The notes: generated by a model not told the origin, from the sequence alone. A DNA stretch of 34,671 nucleotides from an uncultured Eubacteriales bacterium (GCA_900556935.1 USQL01000011.1:1-34671), one strand, 5' to 3'. Shown: positions 1 through 7,757, counted from the stretch's first letter. Numbers and translations are program-made.

Positions 1-12
1 GCCGTGAAACGG

Positions 13-44
13 CTTAAGTAAAATGATGAAATCATTTTATTAAG
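13..44 (-). terminator. AT-rich hairpin downstream of the Dabb gene
   Basis: A palindrome (arms around TAAAATGAT / ATCATTTTA with a GAA loop, extended by CTTAA / TTAAG with one bulged base) lies just after the stop of the leftward Dabb gene. A small GC hairpin, GCCGT-GAA-ACGGC, follows at 1-13. There is no clean T-tract inside the window, so the terminator call is tentative; the signal may continue past the left edge. Confidence 0.3.
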
Positions 45-52
45 AAATAGTA

Positions 53-334
53 TTAAACCTCGTAGTCCGCTGCCACCCGGGACTGTACCCAGGGGAAGAA
101 ATGGGTTTTCGCCTCGATATGGGCCGGATGCTCGGCGTAAACCGCCAGCGCCTCCCGGCTTTCCAGCTCGGAATAGAGCACAAAATCCGGGCCGACGAAG
201 GTTTTTTTCACTTCCATTTTGGTTAGGCCAGGGATTTTGCCCACCAGAGGCAAGAGAGCAGCCTGGGCTGCGGAAATTACCTTGTCCTTATCTGCCTCCG
301 GCTTCAGCGTAAAGAAAATAATATGCTTTACCAT
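53..334 (-). CDS. Dabb (stress-responsive alpha/beta-barrel) domain protein
   Basis: A 93-residue protein that is a complete single Dabb domain. It starts MVKHIIFFTLKP, typical of the family, whose first strand reads xxHxVxFKxK, and it keeps the central LYSEFES-like strand (VLYSELES) and the HPAHIEA segment before the last helix. Dabb proteins are small dimeric ferredoxin-like barrels. Most bacterial members have no proven reaction; relatives include plant stress proteins and polyketide cyclases. A Shine-Dalgarno-like AAAGGACATC precedes the ATG. It is a single gene, separated from the upstream ispH-rpsA gene by a terminator hairpin, so it is probably transcribed on its own. The family call is firm but the function is unknown. 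Confidence 0.85.
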   Translation of the reverse strand: MVKHIIFFTLKPEADKDKVISAAQAALLPLVGKIPGLTKMEVKKTFVGPDFVLYSELESREALAVYAEHPAHIEAKTHFFPWVQSRVAADYEV

Positions 335-370
335 GGTGATGTCCTTTCTGTGGAGGAGTTTTCGGTATTA

Positions 371-405
371 CGAAAAACACCGGGACTATGGTCAGTCCCG
401 GTGTT
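371..405 (-). terminator. Rho-independent terminator of the dnaG...ispH-rpsA operon
   Basis: Perfect 12-bp stem AACACCGGGACT / AGTCCCGGTGTT with a 6-base loop, followed on the minus strand by TTTTCG. It begins 11 bases after the ispH-rpsA stop codon. Confidence 0.85.
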
Positions 406-416
406 CCTTTGAAAAA

Positions 417-2357
417 TTACTCGGCGTCCTCGCCATTGTCCTCCAGCAGAGCCCGGATGGACAGGGAGATGCGCTTGTTCTCGGCATCCACATCAGTGAT
501 CTTGACCTTCACGTCCTGACCCTCGGACAGCACATCCTCGGGCTTGCCAATCCGGCGGTCAGCGATCTGGGAAATGTGAATCAGGCCGTCTACGCCGGGC
601 AGAATCTCAGCGAAAGCACCGAAGGTCATCAGCTTGACAATCTTGGCATCCACCACGTCGCCCACAGCGTAATTGGTCATGAACTGGTTCCAGGGGTTCA
701 TCTCGGCAGTCTTGTAGCCCAGAGAAATCTTGTGCTTCTCGGGATCGAAGGAGATGACGTAAACGTCGATCTCGTCGCCGACCTTCACCACGTCCGCGGG
801 GGTCTTGATCCGGTTCCAGCTCAGCTCGGAAACGTGCACCATGCCGTCCACGCCGCCGATGTCCACGAAAGCGCCGTAGGAAGTCAGGGACTTCACAACG
901 CCGTGATACTTCTTGCCCACCTCGATCTCGCTCCAAATCTTCTCCTGAGCAGCCTTACGAGCCTCGGAGGAAACGGCGCGGATGGAGCCGATGACACGGC
1001 GGCGGGCACGGTTGACCTCGGTGATCTTCATCTGCACGGTCTTGCCCACCATGCCAGCCATGTCGCCGCCCTTGGCGATGCCGGACTGGGAAGCGGGGAT
1101 AAAGACACGGATGCCCTTCACGTTGGCAACCAGACCGCCCTTGTTCTCCTCGGTAATAACGCCTTCCACGGTGGTCTTGTCCTCCACCCAGGCAGCCATG
1201 TCGTCCCAGACCTTCAGGCCGTCCAGCTTCTTCTTGGACAGCTGCACGGTGCCTTCCTGATCGTTCACGCGAACGACGAAGACTTCGATCTCGTCGCCCA
1301 CCTTCAGAATGTCCTCAGGCTTGACGGAGGGATCGTTGCTGACTTCATCATAGGGGATGTAGCCGGCGTGCTTGGTGCCCAGATCCACCTGAACCTCGGT
1401 ATTCCCGATACCGGTAACGGTGCCTACGACCTTATCTCCTGTATTTAAAGTCTTGATGGACTGCTCGAGAAGCTCCGCAAAGTTCTCCTCCTGTACAGCC
1501 TCAACATTGGTAATTTCGCTCATAGTCTTGTTGACCTCCTTTATAATCCACGCCGGTGTGGACGCACCAGCCGTGATTCCAACATCAGTGATACCGGCGA
1601 AAAACGCGGGCTCCAGTTCGCTGGCATCGTCAACAAGAGCTACACGGTCGCAGTATTCGCGGCAAATCATCGCCAGGCGGCCGGTATTGGAGCTTTTGGC
1701 ATCTCCAACCACCACCATTGCCTGGCACTCACGGCTCAAACGAGCCGCTTCTGTCTGCCTATCCTCAGTCGCCTTACATATTGTATCAAAAATTTTCAAG
1801 TTAGTAAACTGTTTTTTTGCAAAATTTCTGCATATTTTCCACAAACTTTCGGTGGATGTGGTCTGGCAAACCATGCAAATTGGCAAGTCCGCATCAATTT
1901 GTTCATCCTGAACCCATTTTTTTAGTGCTTCTGCACTATCAAAGACCTTGCAATGGCCGCACCAGCCCGCAATGCCCTCCACCTCCGGATGGGTGGGGGT
2001 GCCGATGATGATGGGGAGTCGTCCCTCCCCCTCGGCCTGGGAAACCAGACCGTGAATTCGTTTGACAAAGGGGCAGGTAGCATCCACAATTTCCGCCCCC
2101 CGCTCCTCTAAGCGGCGGTAGACCTCCCGACCCACGCCGTGGGAACGGATAATGACGGTATCGCCCGGGTTTGCCTCCTCCGGGGAGTCAATCACCCCCA
2201 CACCCGCCTCCGTAAACGCTTTGACTACATGGCGGTTGTGGATGATGGGTCCCAATGTTACGGTGCGCTTGCCCGCCGCGGCGGAAGACTGCACCAGCTC
2301 CACCGCCCGGCTCACGCCAAAGCAGAAGCCCGCACTTTTGGCCACACGTACACTCAT
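417..2357 (-). CDS. ispH-rpsA: IspH (HMBPP reductase) fused to ribosomal protein S1
   Basis: A 646-residue fused frame. Residues 1 to about 275 are IspH, the iron-sulfur enzyme that reduces HMBPP to IPP and DMAPP in the last step of the MEP isoprenoid pathway. The three cluster cysteines are visible at C12 (GFCFG), C95 (DATCP) and C194 (DTICKAT), with H40, H73 and the THPEVEG loop holding H123 and E125. Residues from about 295 to 640 carry four S1 RNA-binding repeats (starting near GTVTGIG, GVITEEN, GVVKSLTSYGAF and AKIVKLMTFGAF), the short Gram-positive form of S1. Such fusions are known in Clostridia. Its ATG overlaps the cmk stop by 4 bp, so it is the last gene of the dnaG operon. A strong internal Shine-Dalgarno at the domain junction suggests S1 may also be made alone. 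The stretch around 1750-1930 is clearly more AT-rich than the rest. Confidence 0.96.
   Translation of the reverse strand: MSVRVAKSAGFCFGVSRAVELVQSSAAAGKRTVTLGPIIHNRHVVKAFTEAGVGVIDSPEEANPGDTVIIRSHGVGREVYRRLEERGAEIVDATCPFVKRIHGLVSQAEGEGRLPIIIGTPTHPEVEGIAGWCGHCKVFDSAEALKKWVQDEQIDADLPICMVCQTTSTESLWKICRNFAKKQFTNLKIFDTICKATEDRQTEAARLSRECQAMVVVGDAKSSNTGRLAMICREYCDRVALVDDASELEPAFFAGITDVGITAGASTPAWIIKEVNKTMSEITNVEAVQEENFAELLEQSIKTLNTGDKVVGTVTGIGNTEVQVDLGTKHAGYIPYDEVSNDPSVKPEDILKVGDEIEVFVVRVNDQEGTVQLSKKKLDGLKVWDDMAAWVEDKTTVEGVITEENKGGLVANVKGIRVFIPASQSGIAKGGDMAGMVGKTVQMKITEVNRARRRVIGSIRAVSSEARKAAQEKIWSEIEVGKKYHGVVKSLTSYGAFVDIGGVDGMVHVSELSWNRIKTPADVVKVGDEIDVYVISFDPEKHKISLGYKTAEMNPWNQFMTNYAVGDVVDAKIVKLMTFGAFAEILPGVDGLIHISQIADRRIGKPEDVLSEGQDVKVKITDVDAENKRISLSIRALLEDNGEDAE
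1521..1542 (-). promoter_or_regulatory. Internal Shine-Dalgarno and ATG for stand-alone S1
   Basis: On the minus strand AAAGGAGGTC (1533-1542) is followed after 9 bases by ATG (1521-1523), in frame, encoding M279 of the fused protein (MSEITNVEAV...). This is as good as any ribosome binding site in the window and lies exactly between the IspH domain and the first S1 repeat. Starting here gives a 368-residue S1 with four repeats. Use of the site is inferred. Confidence 0.6.
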
Positions 2358-3034
2358 TTGGAAAGCTTCTCCTCTACGATTTTCCGAATGGCCGCCACAG
2401 ACTCCTCCAGATTCAGGTCGGAAGTATCCACCTTAACGGAATCCCGGCACATTTTCAGCGGGGCAATCTCCCGGTGGGTATCCTGGTAGTCCCGCTGCTG
2501 GACATCTTTGAGGACCTGCTCGTACTTGGCCTTCTGACCCTTTTCCAGAAGCTCCTTGTACCGGCGCTGGGCCCGGACCTCAGGAGAAGCCGTCAGGAAA
2601 ATCTTCACCGTGGCCTTGGGCAGAACAACGGAGCCGATGTCTCGGCCATCCATGACCACATTGTAGTTTTTCGCCAGTTCCCGCTGCATATCCAGCAGCA
2701 CCTCCCGGACCACGGCGTGGGCGGAGATCAGGCTCGCCTTCTGGGAAATCTCCTGGGTACGGATGTCATTGGTCACATCCATGCCGTTCATAATCATGTG
2801 CTGCAGGCCCTGGTCATCATACTCGATTCCGATAGTCAGCTCGTCGATGTAGCGGTTTACCCCGTCCACATCCTTGGGGCTCACCCCCCACAGGTCCATA
2901 AAATAGGCGACGGTGCGGTAGATGGCACCGGTATCCACATAACGGTAGCCCAGGTCAGCGGCAAGCTGCCTGGCAATGGTGCTCTTTCCGGCACCGGCAG
3001 GGCCGTCAATGGCGATAGAAATCCTTTTTTCCAT
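2354..3034 (-). CDS. cmk: (d)CMP kinase
   Basis: A 226-residue cytidylate kinase of normal length, phosphorylating CMP and dCMP with ATP for nucleic-acid and lipid precursor supply. The P-loop is IDGPAGAGKST near residue 9. The substrate region includes DTGAIYRTVAY, and VVMDGRDIGSVVLP is the family signature, followed by ASPEVRAQRRYKEL in the lid. The start ATG has GAGGAAAACCC upstream and lies 9 bases after the stop of the sigma-like gene. The 3' end overlaps ispH-rpsA by ATGA, so the two are translationally coupled. Linkage of cmk with S1 is common in bacteria and supports the call. Confidence 0.97.
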   Translation of the reverse strand: MEKRISIAIDGPAGAGKSTIARQLAADLGYRYVDTGAIYRTVAYFMDLWGVSPKDVDGVNRYIDELTIGIEYDDQGLQHMIMNGMDVTNDIRTQEISQKASLISAHAVVREVLLDMQRELAKNYNVVMDGRDIGSVVLPKATVKIFLTASPEVRAQRRYKELLEKGQKAKYEQVLKDVQQRDYQDTHREIAPLKMCRDSVKVDTSDLNLEESVAAIRKIVEEKLSK

Positions 3035-3043
3035 GGGTTTTCC

Positions 3044-4081
3044 TCATTTCCCGGCGTTTTCGCCGTTTTCTTCCCGGCGCAGCAGCGCCAGGGCCTTTGC
3101 CTCCCGGGAGAGTACCTCGTCTACAGTGATCCCCAGCTGCCTTCCGGTCTCCTCCGGAGAAAGGGGCAGACCCTTTTCAAGGCCAAAGCGCAATGTCAGA
3201 AGCTTTGCGTCCTCCGGAGGCAGCACGCTGAGCATTTCCGTAATCCGGCTGCGCATCTGGAAATAGGCGGTGTCCTCCACGGCCTGGTTTTCCTCCTCCG
3301 GGGGATCCTGGGGCACATTGGTGGCCCGGTCCAGCATTCTGGCATCCTCCAGGCAGCGGCGCACCGTCTCGGCATCCTCCGGGGTCATGTGCATTTCCTG
3401 GGCGATTTCCTCCAGGGTGGGGTTTCTCCCCAGCTCTCCCAGCAGGCGCTCGTCCACAGCCCGGTAGTCCTCCAGGGCCTGGCGCATTTTCTGGCCCACG
3501 CCCCGTTCCCGGGCCTGCAATGTCACGGCCCGGGCCATGGCGTTCCGGACGGCCGCCTCTCTGGCTTCCTTCTCCCGGGCAATATTCTGCCACAGGGCCA
3601 GGCCGCCCTCTTGAATCAGGTCCATCAGGAGCACACCGCAGCCTGCGTATTCCCGGGCAATCTCCGTCACCCGGGCCATGGCCAGGGTCATCCGCTTTTC
3701 CTCCGCCGTCTCATCCCCCTGGGCGGCCATCTCCGCCAGTGTCGCCTCGTCCTCCGGACGGAAGGCCGCAACCTCCTCCAGGTATAGCCGCAGCGGGTCA
3801 TTGGGAGGAATCAGGTCCGGGTCCAGGCCCTTTTCGGACCATTCCAGCTCCTGCTTCAGCCGCAGGGCCGCCTGTCCGGAAAACTCCCGGACGGGCAGGC
3901 CGGAGATATCCAGGGAGAGCCCCCGCTCCTCCAGGGCGGCAAAGGCATCCTCCACGGCGCTTTCCGTCTCCTCCTCCAAAAGGGTCAGGAAATGGGCGGC
4001 GCTGACCGCCTCTCCCGGCCGCTTGGTATTCAGGTACAGCTCCCAGGGGCTGTCCTGAAAGGAAAAATCCAAATCACTCAT
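3044..4081 (-). CDS. Degenerate sigma-70 paralogue (sigma-like protein)
   Basis: A 345-residue protein whose order of parts matches a primary sigma factor but whose DNA-contacting parts are eroded. Residues 30-60 (FLTLLEEETES... EERGLSLDIS) resemble region 1.1. Residues 95-106 (DPLRLYLEEVAAF) are region 1.2. Residues 141-164 (AREYAGCGVLLMDLIQEGGLALW) are region 2.1-2.2, the core-polymerase-binding helix. The FSTYATWWIRQAITR block of regions 2.3-2.4 is gone, replaced by EAREAAVRNAMARAV. Region 3 is recognisable (GRNPTLEEIAQEM). Region 4 keeps LPPEDAKLLTLRFGLE, but its recognition helix reads TVDEVLSREAKALALLR where RERVRQIEAKALRKLR is usual. The ATG overlaps the upstream sigma stop by 4 bp and has GGAGG ahead of it; the longer upstream open frame is only a shadow of the sigma gene. 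It may bind core polymerase without recognising promoters. Sigma ancestry is firm; function is unknown. Confidence 0.8.
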   Translation of the reverse strand: MSDLDFSFQDSPWELYLNTKRPGEAVSAAHFLTLLEEETESAVEDAFAALEERGLSLDISGLPVREFSGQAALRLKQELEWSEKGLDPDLIPPNDPLRLYLEEVAAFRPEDEATLAEMAAQGDETAEEKRMTLAMARVTEIAREYAGCGVLLMDLIQEGGLALWQNIAREKEAREAAVRNAMARAVTLQARERGVGQKMRQALEDYRAVDERLLGELGRNPTLEEIAQEMHMTPEDAETVRRCLEDARMLDRATNVPQDPPEEENQAVEDTAYFQMRSRITEMLSVLPPEDAKLLTLRFGLEKGLPLSPEETGRQLGITVDEVLSREAKALALLRREENGENAGK

Positions 4082-4950
4082 TCCAGAAAATCCTCCAATC
4101 CCATGCTGGTGCCCATGGCCTGCAGCTTTTCCATGGCCTGCTTCTCCACCTGGCGCACCCGCTCCTTGGAGATGCCCAACTCCTGGCCGATCTCCTCCAG
4201 AGAATGGCAGGTGCCGTCCTCCATGCCGAAGTGCAGCCGGAGAATGGTCTGCTGCCGGGGTGTCAGAGAGGCCAGAAGCCTGTCCATCATGTCCGTCATT
4301 TCCTTGCGCACCAATTCCTCCTGGGGCTGGGGGGCCTCCATATCCTCCAGGAGGTTGCCAAGGGTCCCCTTGTCTCCGTCTCCCGTGGGCACATCCAGCG
4401 AGCAGATGTCCGGGGACAGCTGCAGCAGCTCCTCCACCTTCTCCTTGGGAAGGTCCACCCGCTTGGAAATCTCCTCCGCCGTGGGCTCCGTGCCGTTCTG
4501 CTGACGCAGATAGGCGCTGGCCGCCTGGATCTTCCGCATCCGTTCCGCCGTATGCACCGGCACCCGGATGGTCCCCGCATGGTTGAGCAGACACCGGGTC
4601 ACACCCTGGCGGATCCACTTGGTTGCGTATGTAGAAAACCGGTAATCCCGGGTGTAGTCAAATTTTCTGGCCGCCACCAGCAACCCGATACTGCCCTCCT
4701 GAATGAGGTCCAGCAGGGGCACGCCTCGGCCGGCATACTCCTTGGCAACGGAGACAACCAGCCGCAGATTGGAATTGACCATCTGCCGGATGGCCTCCTC
4801 ATCCCCCTGGGCACAGCGGCGGGCCAGCTCCTTTTCCTCCTCCGGTGTCAGCCTGGGATAGCTGCGAATCTCCCGGAGGTACTGGCGGATATCGTCTTCA
4901 TCCCCCGGCACGGGCACGGCCTGGGTGTCCTTTTCTTCCAGTTCTGTCAT
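4078..4950 (-). CDS. RpoD-like RNA polymerase sigma factor (divergent)
   Basis: A 290-residue sigma-70 factor with regions 1.2 (DDIRQYLREIRSYPRLT), 2 (NLRLVVSVAKEYAGRGVPLLDLIQEGSIGLL then FSTYATKWIRQGVTRCL), 3 (EPTAEEISKRVDLPKEKV) and 4 (LTPRQQTILRLHFGMED... SLEEIGQELGISKERVRQVEKQAMEKL). It lacks region 1.1. The promoter-melting motif is unusual: the conserved WW pair is K111-W112, while Q115 and T118, which line up with the -12 contacts, are kept. Its place directly after dnaG is where rpoD sits in the classical macromolecular synthesis operon, but length and the K111 change suggest a group 2 (alternative) factor or a diverged rpoD. It overlaps dnaG upstream and the sigma-like gene downstream, each by 4 bp, so the three products are likely made in fixed proportion. 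Confidence 0.92.
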   Translation of the reverse strand: MTELEEKDTQAVPVPGDEDDIRQYLREIRSYPRLTPEEEKELARRCAQGDEEAIRQMVNSNLRLVVSVAKEYAGRGVPLLDLIQEGSIGLLVAARKFDYTRDYRFSTYATKWIRQGVTRCLLNHAGTIRVPVHTAERMRKIQAASAYLRQQNGTEPTAEEISKRVDLPKEKVEELLQLSPDICSLDVPTGDGDKGTLGNLLEDMEAPQPQEELVRKEMTDMMDRLLASLTPRQQTILRLHFGMEDGTCHSLEEIGQELGISKERVRQVEKQAMEKLQAMGTSMGLEDFLE

Positions 4951-6692
4951 GCTTTGATTCCTTTACTTTCCTGTAGTTTCCTCCGCAGTGCCAGCAGGTC
5001 TGCGTCCGAGTCGGCGGTTTTGAACTGATGGGTCTGACGAATGACGGAGATGCTGTCCGAAAGCGCCTGGTCCGATACGGGGGCGCTGTTTCGCTGGAGA
5101 ATGCCCGCAATATGGGCCATTTCCTCCCCGGTAAAGTCCGTCAGTCCGCTTAAAGACGGGTTCATTCCCTGGGCGGCCTGCCGCCGCAGCTGGTCAAAAA
5201 CCCGGCCCAGCAGCGGCGAGGAGAATTCCTCCGAGGTTAAGTTCCGGGTCTGCTGCATCATGCCGGGGTCCCGCAGACACAGGGCCAGCACCGTCTCCTC
5301 GGCCATGGCCGAACGCACATCGTCGTAGTGAATGGTCCGGCTTTTGGGCTGGGCCGCCACGGCGGGGGCCAAATCAATATGCTCCTGCTTTTTCTTTTCC
5401 CGGGCAAGGCGGCGCTTATAGGCCTTGTTGACCTCGATTTTCATGGCATCCGGGGAGATGCCCGCAGTCTCGGCCACCCTTGTTCCGTAGATTTCCCGCT
5501 GGACGGCGCTGGGAAGACTGCTTAAAAACTCCGCCGCCTCGCCGATGAACCGGACCCGGTCCTCGTCCAGCTTCAGGTCGTATTTCCGGCCAATGGCCCG
5601 GAGCTGATACTCCACCCGGTTGGACGACTCCTCCAAAAGAATCCGGAACTTGTCGGCCCCGAACTTTTTCAGGTATTCGTCCGGGTCCTTGGCATCCCGC
5701 ATCTGTAAAACCTTCACCTGCAGCCCCGCCTTTTCCAGCATGGGGATTGCCCGGCGGGTGGCGTTCTGCCCCGCCTCGTCTCCGTCGTAGATGAGGGTCA
5801 CCTGCTCGGTATACCGGGACAGGAGCACCGCGTGCTCCTCAGTCAGAGAGGTGCCCAGGGAGGCCACGGCGCAGTCGAAGCCATACTGGTGCAGGGCGAT
5901 GGCATCCATATAGCCCTCTACCAGGATCAGATAGCCCAGCTTGGATTTTTTAGCGATATTCAGGGCAAACAGGTTTTTCCGCTTGTTAAAAATAACGGTC
6001 TCCGGGGAGTTTAAGTACTTGGGGGTGGAGTTGTCCATCACCCGGCCGCCGAAGCCGATGACGTTGCCCCGGACATCGATGATGGGAAACATCAGCCGGT
6101 TGCGGAACCGGTCGTAGACGGTTCCGTTTTTCTGGGAGACGGATACCAGCCCCGCCTCCTTTAGTTCCTCCTCCGTATACCCCTTGGCCCGCATGGCATC
6201 GCACAGGCTATTCCAGGAGTTAGGGGCAAAACCGATGCCAAACCGCGTCAGCGTTCCCTTGCTCATCCCCCGGCTTCTGGCATAGGCCAGCCCCTCCGCC
6301 CCGGCGGGGGCATAGAGCTGGGACACAAAGAACCGGGCAGCCTCTTTCGACAGGGCCCAGAGCCGCTCCTGCTGATGGTAGCGGCTGCGGTACTGCTCGT
6401 CCTCCGGGACCTCCATACCCGCCCGCTTGGCCAGGGCCCGGACAGCATCGGGATAGCTCAGGCCCTCGATTTCCATTTCGAAATTGATGACGCTGCCGCC
6501 CTTGTGGCAGCCGAAGCAATAGAAGATGCCCTTGTCCGGCGCGACAGAGAAGGAGGCGGTTTTTTCCCCGTGGAAGGGGCAGAGGCCAAAGAGGTTGGAA
6601 CCGGAACGTTTCAGGTTCACATACTGGCCGACTACCTCCTCAATGGGATTTTTGGCCGCCAGTTCCTCTAAAAATGCCGGTGGAAACGGCAT
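4947..6692 (-). CDS. dnaG: DNA primase
   Basis: A 581-residue DnaG, normal in length, which makes the RNA primers for replication. The N-terminal CHC2 zinc finger is intact (C38, H41, C59, C62 in LCPFHGEKT and YCFGCHKGG). The catalytic core shows the RFRNRLMFPI strand, the TOPRIM acidic sites VEGYMDAIAL and IYDGDEAGQNA, and an FGADKF region. The C-terminal part, from about residue 440, is the helicase-binding domain and is poorly conserved, as usual. This is the first gene of the leftward run dnaG, sigma, sigma-like, cmk, ispH-rpsA. A good -10 hexamer lies about 40 bases upstream, and a purine-rich GAGAGGGGGGGGAG leader serves as the ribosome binding site. Confidence 0.97.
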   Translation of the reverse strand: MPFPPAFLEELAAKNPIEEVVGQYVNLKRSGSNLFGLCPFHGEKTASFSVAPDKGIFYCFGCHKGGSVINFEMEIEGLSYPDAVRALAKRAGMEVPEDEQYRSRYHQQERLWALSKEAARFFVSQLYAPAGAEGLAYARSRGMSKGTLTRFGIGFAPNSWNSLCDAMRAKGYTEEELKEAGLVSVSQKNGTVYDRFRNRLMFPIIDVRGNVIGFGGRVMDNSTPKYLNSPETVIFNKRKNLFALNIAKKSKLGYLILVEGYMDAIALHQYGFDCAVASLGTSLTEEHAVLLSRYTEQVTLIYDGDEAGQNATRRAIPMLEKAGLQVKVLQMRDAKDPDEYLKKFGADKFRILLEESSNRVEYQLRAIGRKYDLKLDEDRVRFIGEAAEFLSSLPSAVQREIYGTRVAETAGISPDAMKIEVNKAYKRRLAREKKKQEHIDLAPAVAAQPKSRTIHYDDVRSAMAEETVLALCLRDPGMMQQTRNLTSEEFSSPLLGRVFDQLRRQAAQGMNPSLSGLTDFTGEEMAHIAGILQRNSAPVSDQALSDSISVIRQTHQFKTADSDADLLALRRKLQESKGIKA

Positions 6693-6732
6693 GGGCTTCT
6701 CCCCCCCCTCTCTGTTTTCATTTTTGCGTTTT

Positions 6733-6738
6733 ATTATA
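6733..6738 (-). promoter_or_regulatory. -10 element of the dnaG operon promoter
   Basis: The minus strand has GTTATAATAA, a perfect TATAAT. The hexamer 17 bases upstream is TGGAAT, a weak -35 lying within the end of the dGTPase-like gene. This is the only clear promoter signal in the gap before dnaG. Confidence 0.55.
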
Positions 6739-6743
6739 ACATA

Positions 6744-7757
6744 TTATCCCCGAACATTCCAGCCGCTGGGGACAAAAAGTTCTGTAAATTTTCCGATGGC
6801 GTAGTTATCCGTCATACCCGCGATGTAATCACAGACCGTCCTACCCAGGCCGTCGAAGCTCAGCTGGGGCTGAAAATCCTCCGGCAGGGCCTCCGGGTGG
6901 GCCACATAATAGTCAAAGAGCATTTTTAAAAGGTCCTTGGCCTTGCTCTCCTCCCCCTTGGCAACTGGGTTCCGGTAGACATGCTCAAACATGAACGCCC
7001 GCAGGTCCGCAAGGCCCTGTTCGATTTTCGGGGTCATGCAGATGGCCCCCGCCTCCCGGGAGACGCGAATCATATCGCAGACCAGGGTATTGATCCGGTC
7101 CCGCTGGTTGTCGCCCAGAAGGGCCGCCAGGTCCCTGGGGATGTCCTCCGAGGTGAGGATGCCCGCCCGGATGGCATCGTCGATATCGTGGTTGACATAG
7201 GCGATCTGGTCCGCCCGGCGGATAATCTGGCCCTCCAGGGTTTTGGGAATCTTCGGGCCCGTATGGCCCACGATGCCCTCCCGCACTTCGTTGCACAGGT
7301 TCAGGCCCTGGCCGTCCTTTTCCAGAATGTCCACCACCCGCAGGCTCTGCTCATTGTGCCGGAAGGGGTGGCCCCAGCACTCGGTCAGGGCCGCCTCTCC
7401 GGCATGGCCGAAGGGGGTGTGGCCCAAATCGTGGCCCATGGCAATGGCCTCGGCCAGGTCCTCATTGAGTCCCAGGGCCCGGGTGATGGTTTTGGCAATA
7501 CGGGTGACCTCCAGGGTATGGGTCATACGGGTGCGGTAGTGGTCCCCCTCCGGGCGGAGAAAGACCTGGGTCTTGTGCATCAGCCGTCGGAAGGCCTTGC
7601 TGTGGACAATCCGGTCCGTATCCCGCTGGTAGCAGGTACGCACGTCCTCCTCCCGCTCCGGCTCCGGCCTGGGGCGGCCGGTGGACTGGTCTGAAAAGGC
7701 CGCCAAGGGATTCAGCCGCCGATGCTCCAAACGCTCCAATTCTTCCCGTACCGTCAT
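6744..7757 (-). CDS. dGTPase-like HD-domain nucleotide triphosphohydrolase
   Basis: A 337-residue member of the Dgt family, which removes triphosphate from dNTPs to give the deoxynucleoside. The metal-binding HD signature is clear: H80 in RTRMTHTLEV, H109-D110 in AMGHDLGHTPFGHAGE, and a later D in YVNHDIDDAIRAG. The N-terminus (CYQRDTDRIVHSKAFRRLMHKTQVF) is typical of the shorter Gram-positive dGTPase-like clade. The start used is the ATG at 7755-7757, preceded by AGGAGTGATTTCC; a longer open frame upstream only overlaps the YigZ-family gene in another frame. It is the third gene of the hflX, YigZ-family, dGTPase run, 14 bases after its neighbour. The exact substrate is not certain. Confidence 0.93.
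   Translation of the reverse strand: MTVREELERLEHRRLNPLAAFSDQSTGRPRPEPEREEDVRTCYQRDTDRIVHSKAFRRLMHKTQVFLRPEGDHYRTRMTHTLEVTRIAKTITRALGLNEDLAEAIAMGHDLGHTPFGHAGEAALTECWGHPFRHNEQSLRVVDILEKDGQGLNLCNEVREGIVGHTGPKIPKTLEGQIIRRADQIAYVNHDIDDAIRAGILTSEDIPRDLAALLGDNQRDRINTLVCDMIRVSREAGAICMTPKIEQGLADLRAFMFEHVYRNPVAKGEESKAKDLLKMLFDYYVAHPEALPEDFQPQLSFDGLGRTVCDYIAGMTDNYAIGKFTELFVPSGWNVRG

Noticed and set aside
219..1448. 409-codon plus-strand open frame
   Set aside because: Antisense to the S1 part of ispH-rpsA; the Leu/His/Ala-rich, patternless protein is a mirror of S1 codons.
2255..3787. 510-codon plus-strand open frame
   Set aside because: Antisense to cmk and the sigma-like gene, no ribosome binding site and no recognisable domain.
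4082..4618. N-terminal extension of the sigma-like gene to 524 residues
   Set aside because: The added part is the sigma gene read in another frame, rich in Gly/Pro/Ala. The ATG at 4079-4081 has GGAGG and gives a sigma-like start.
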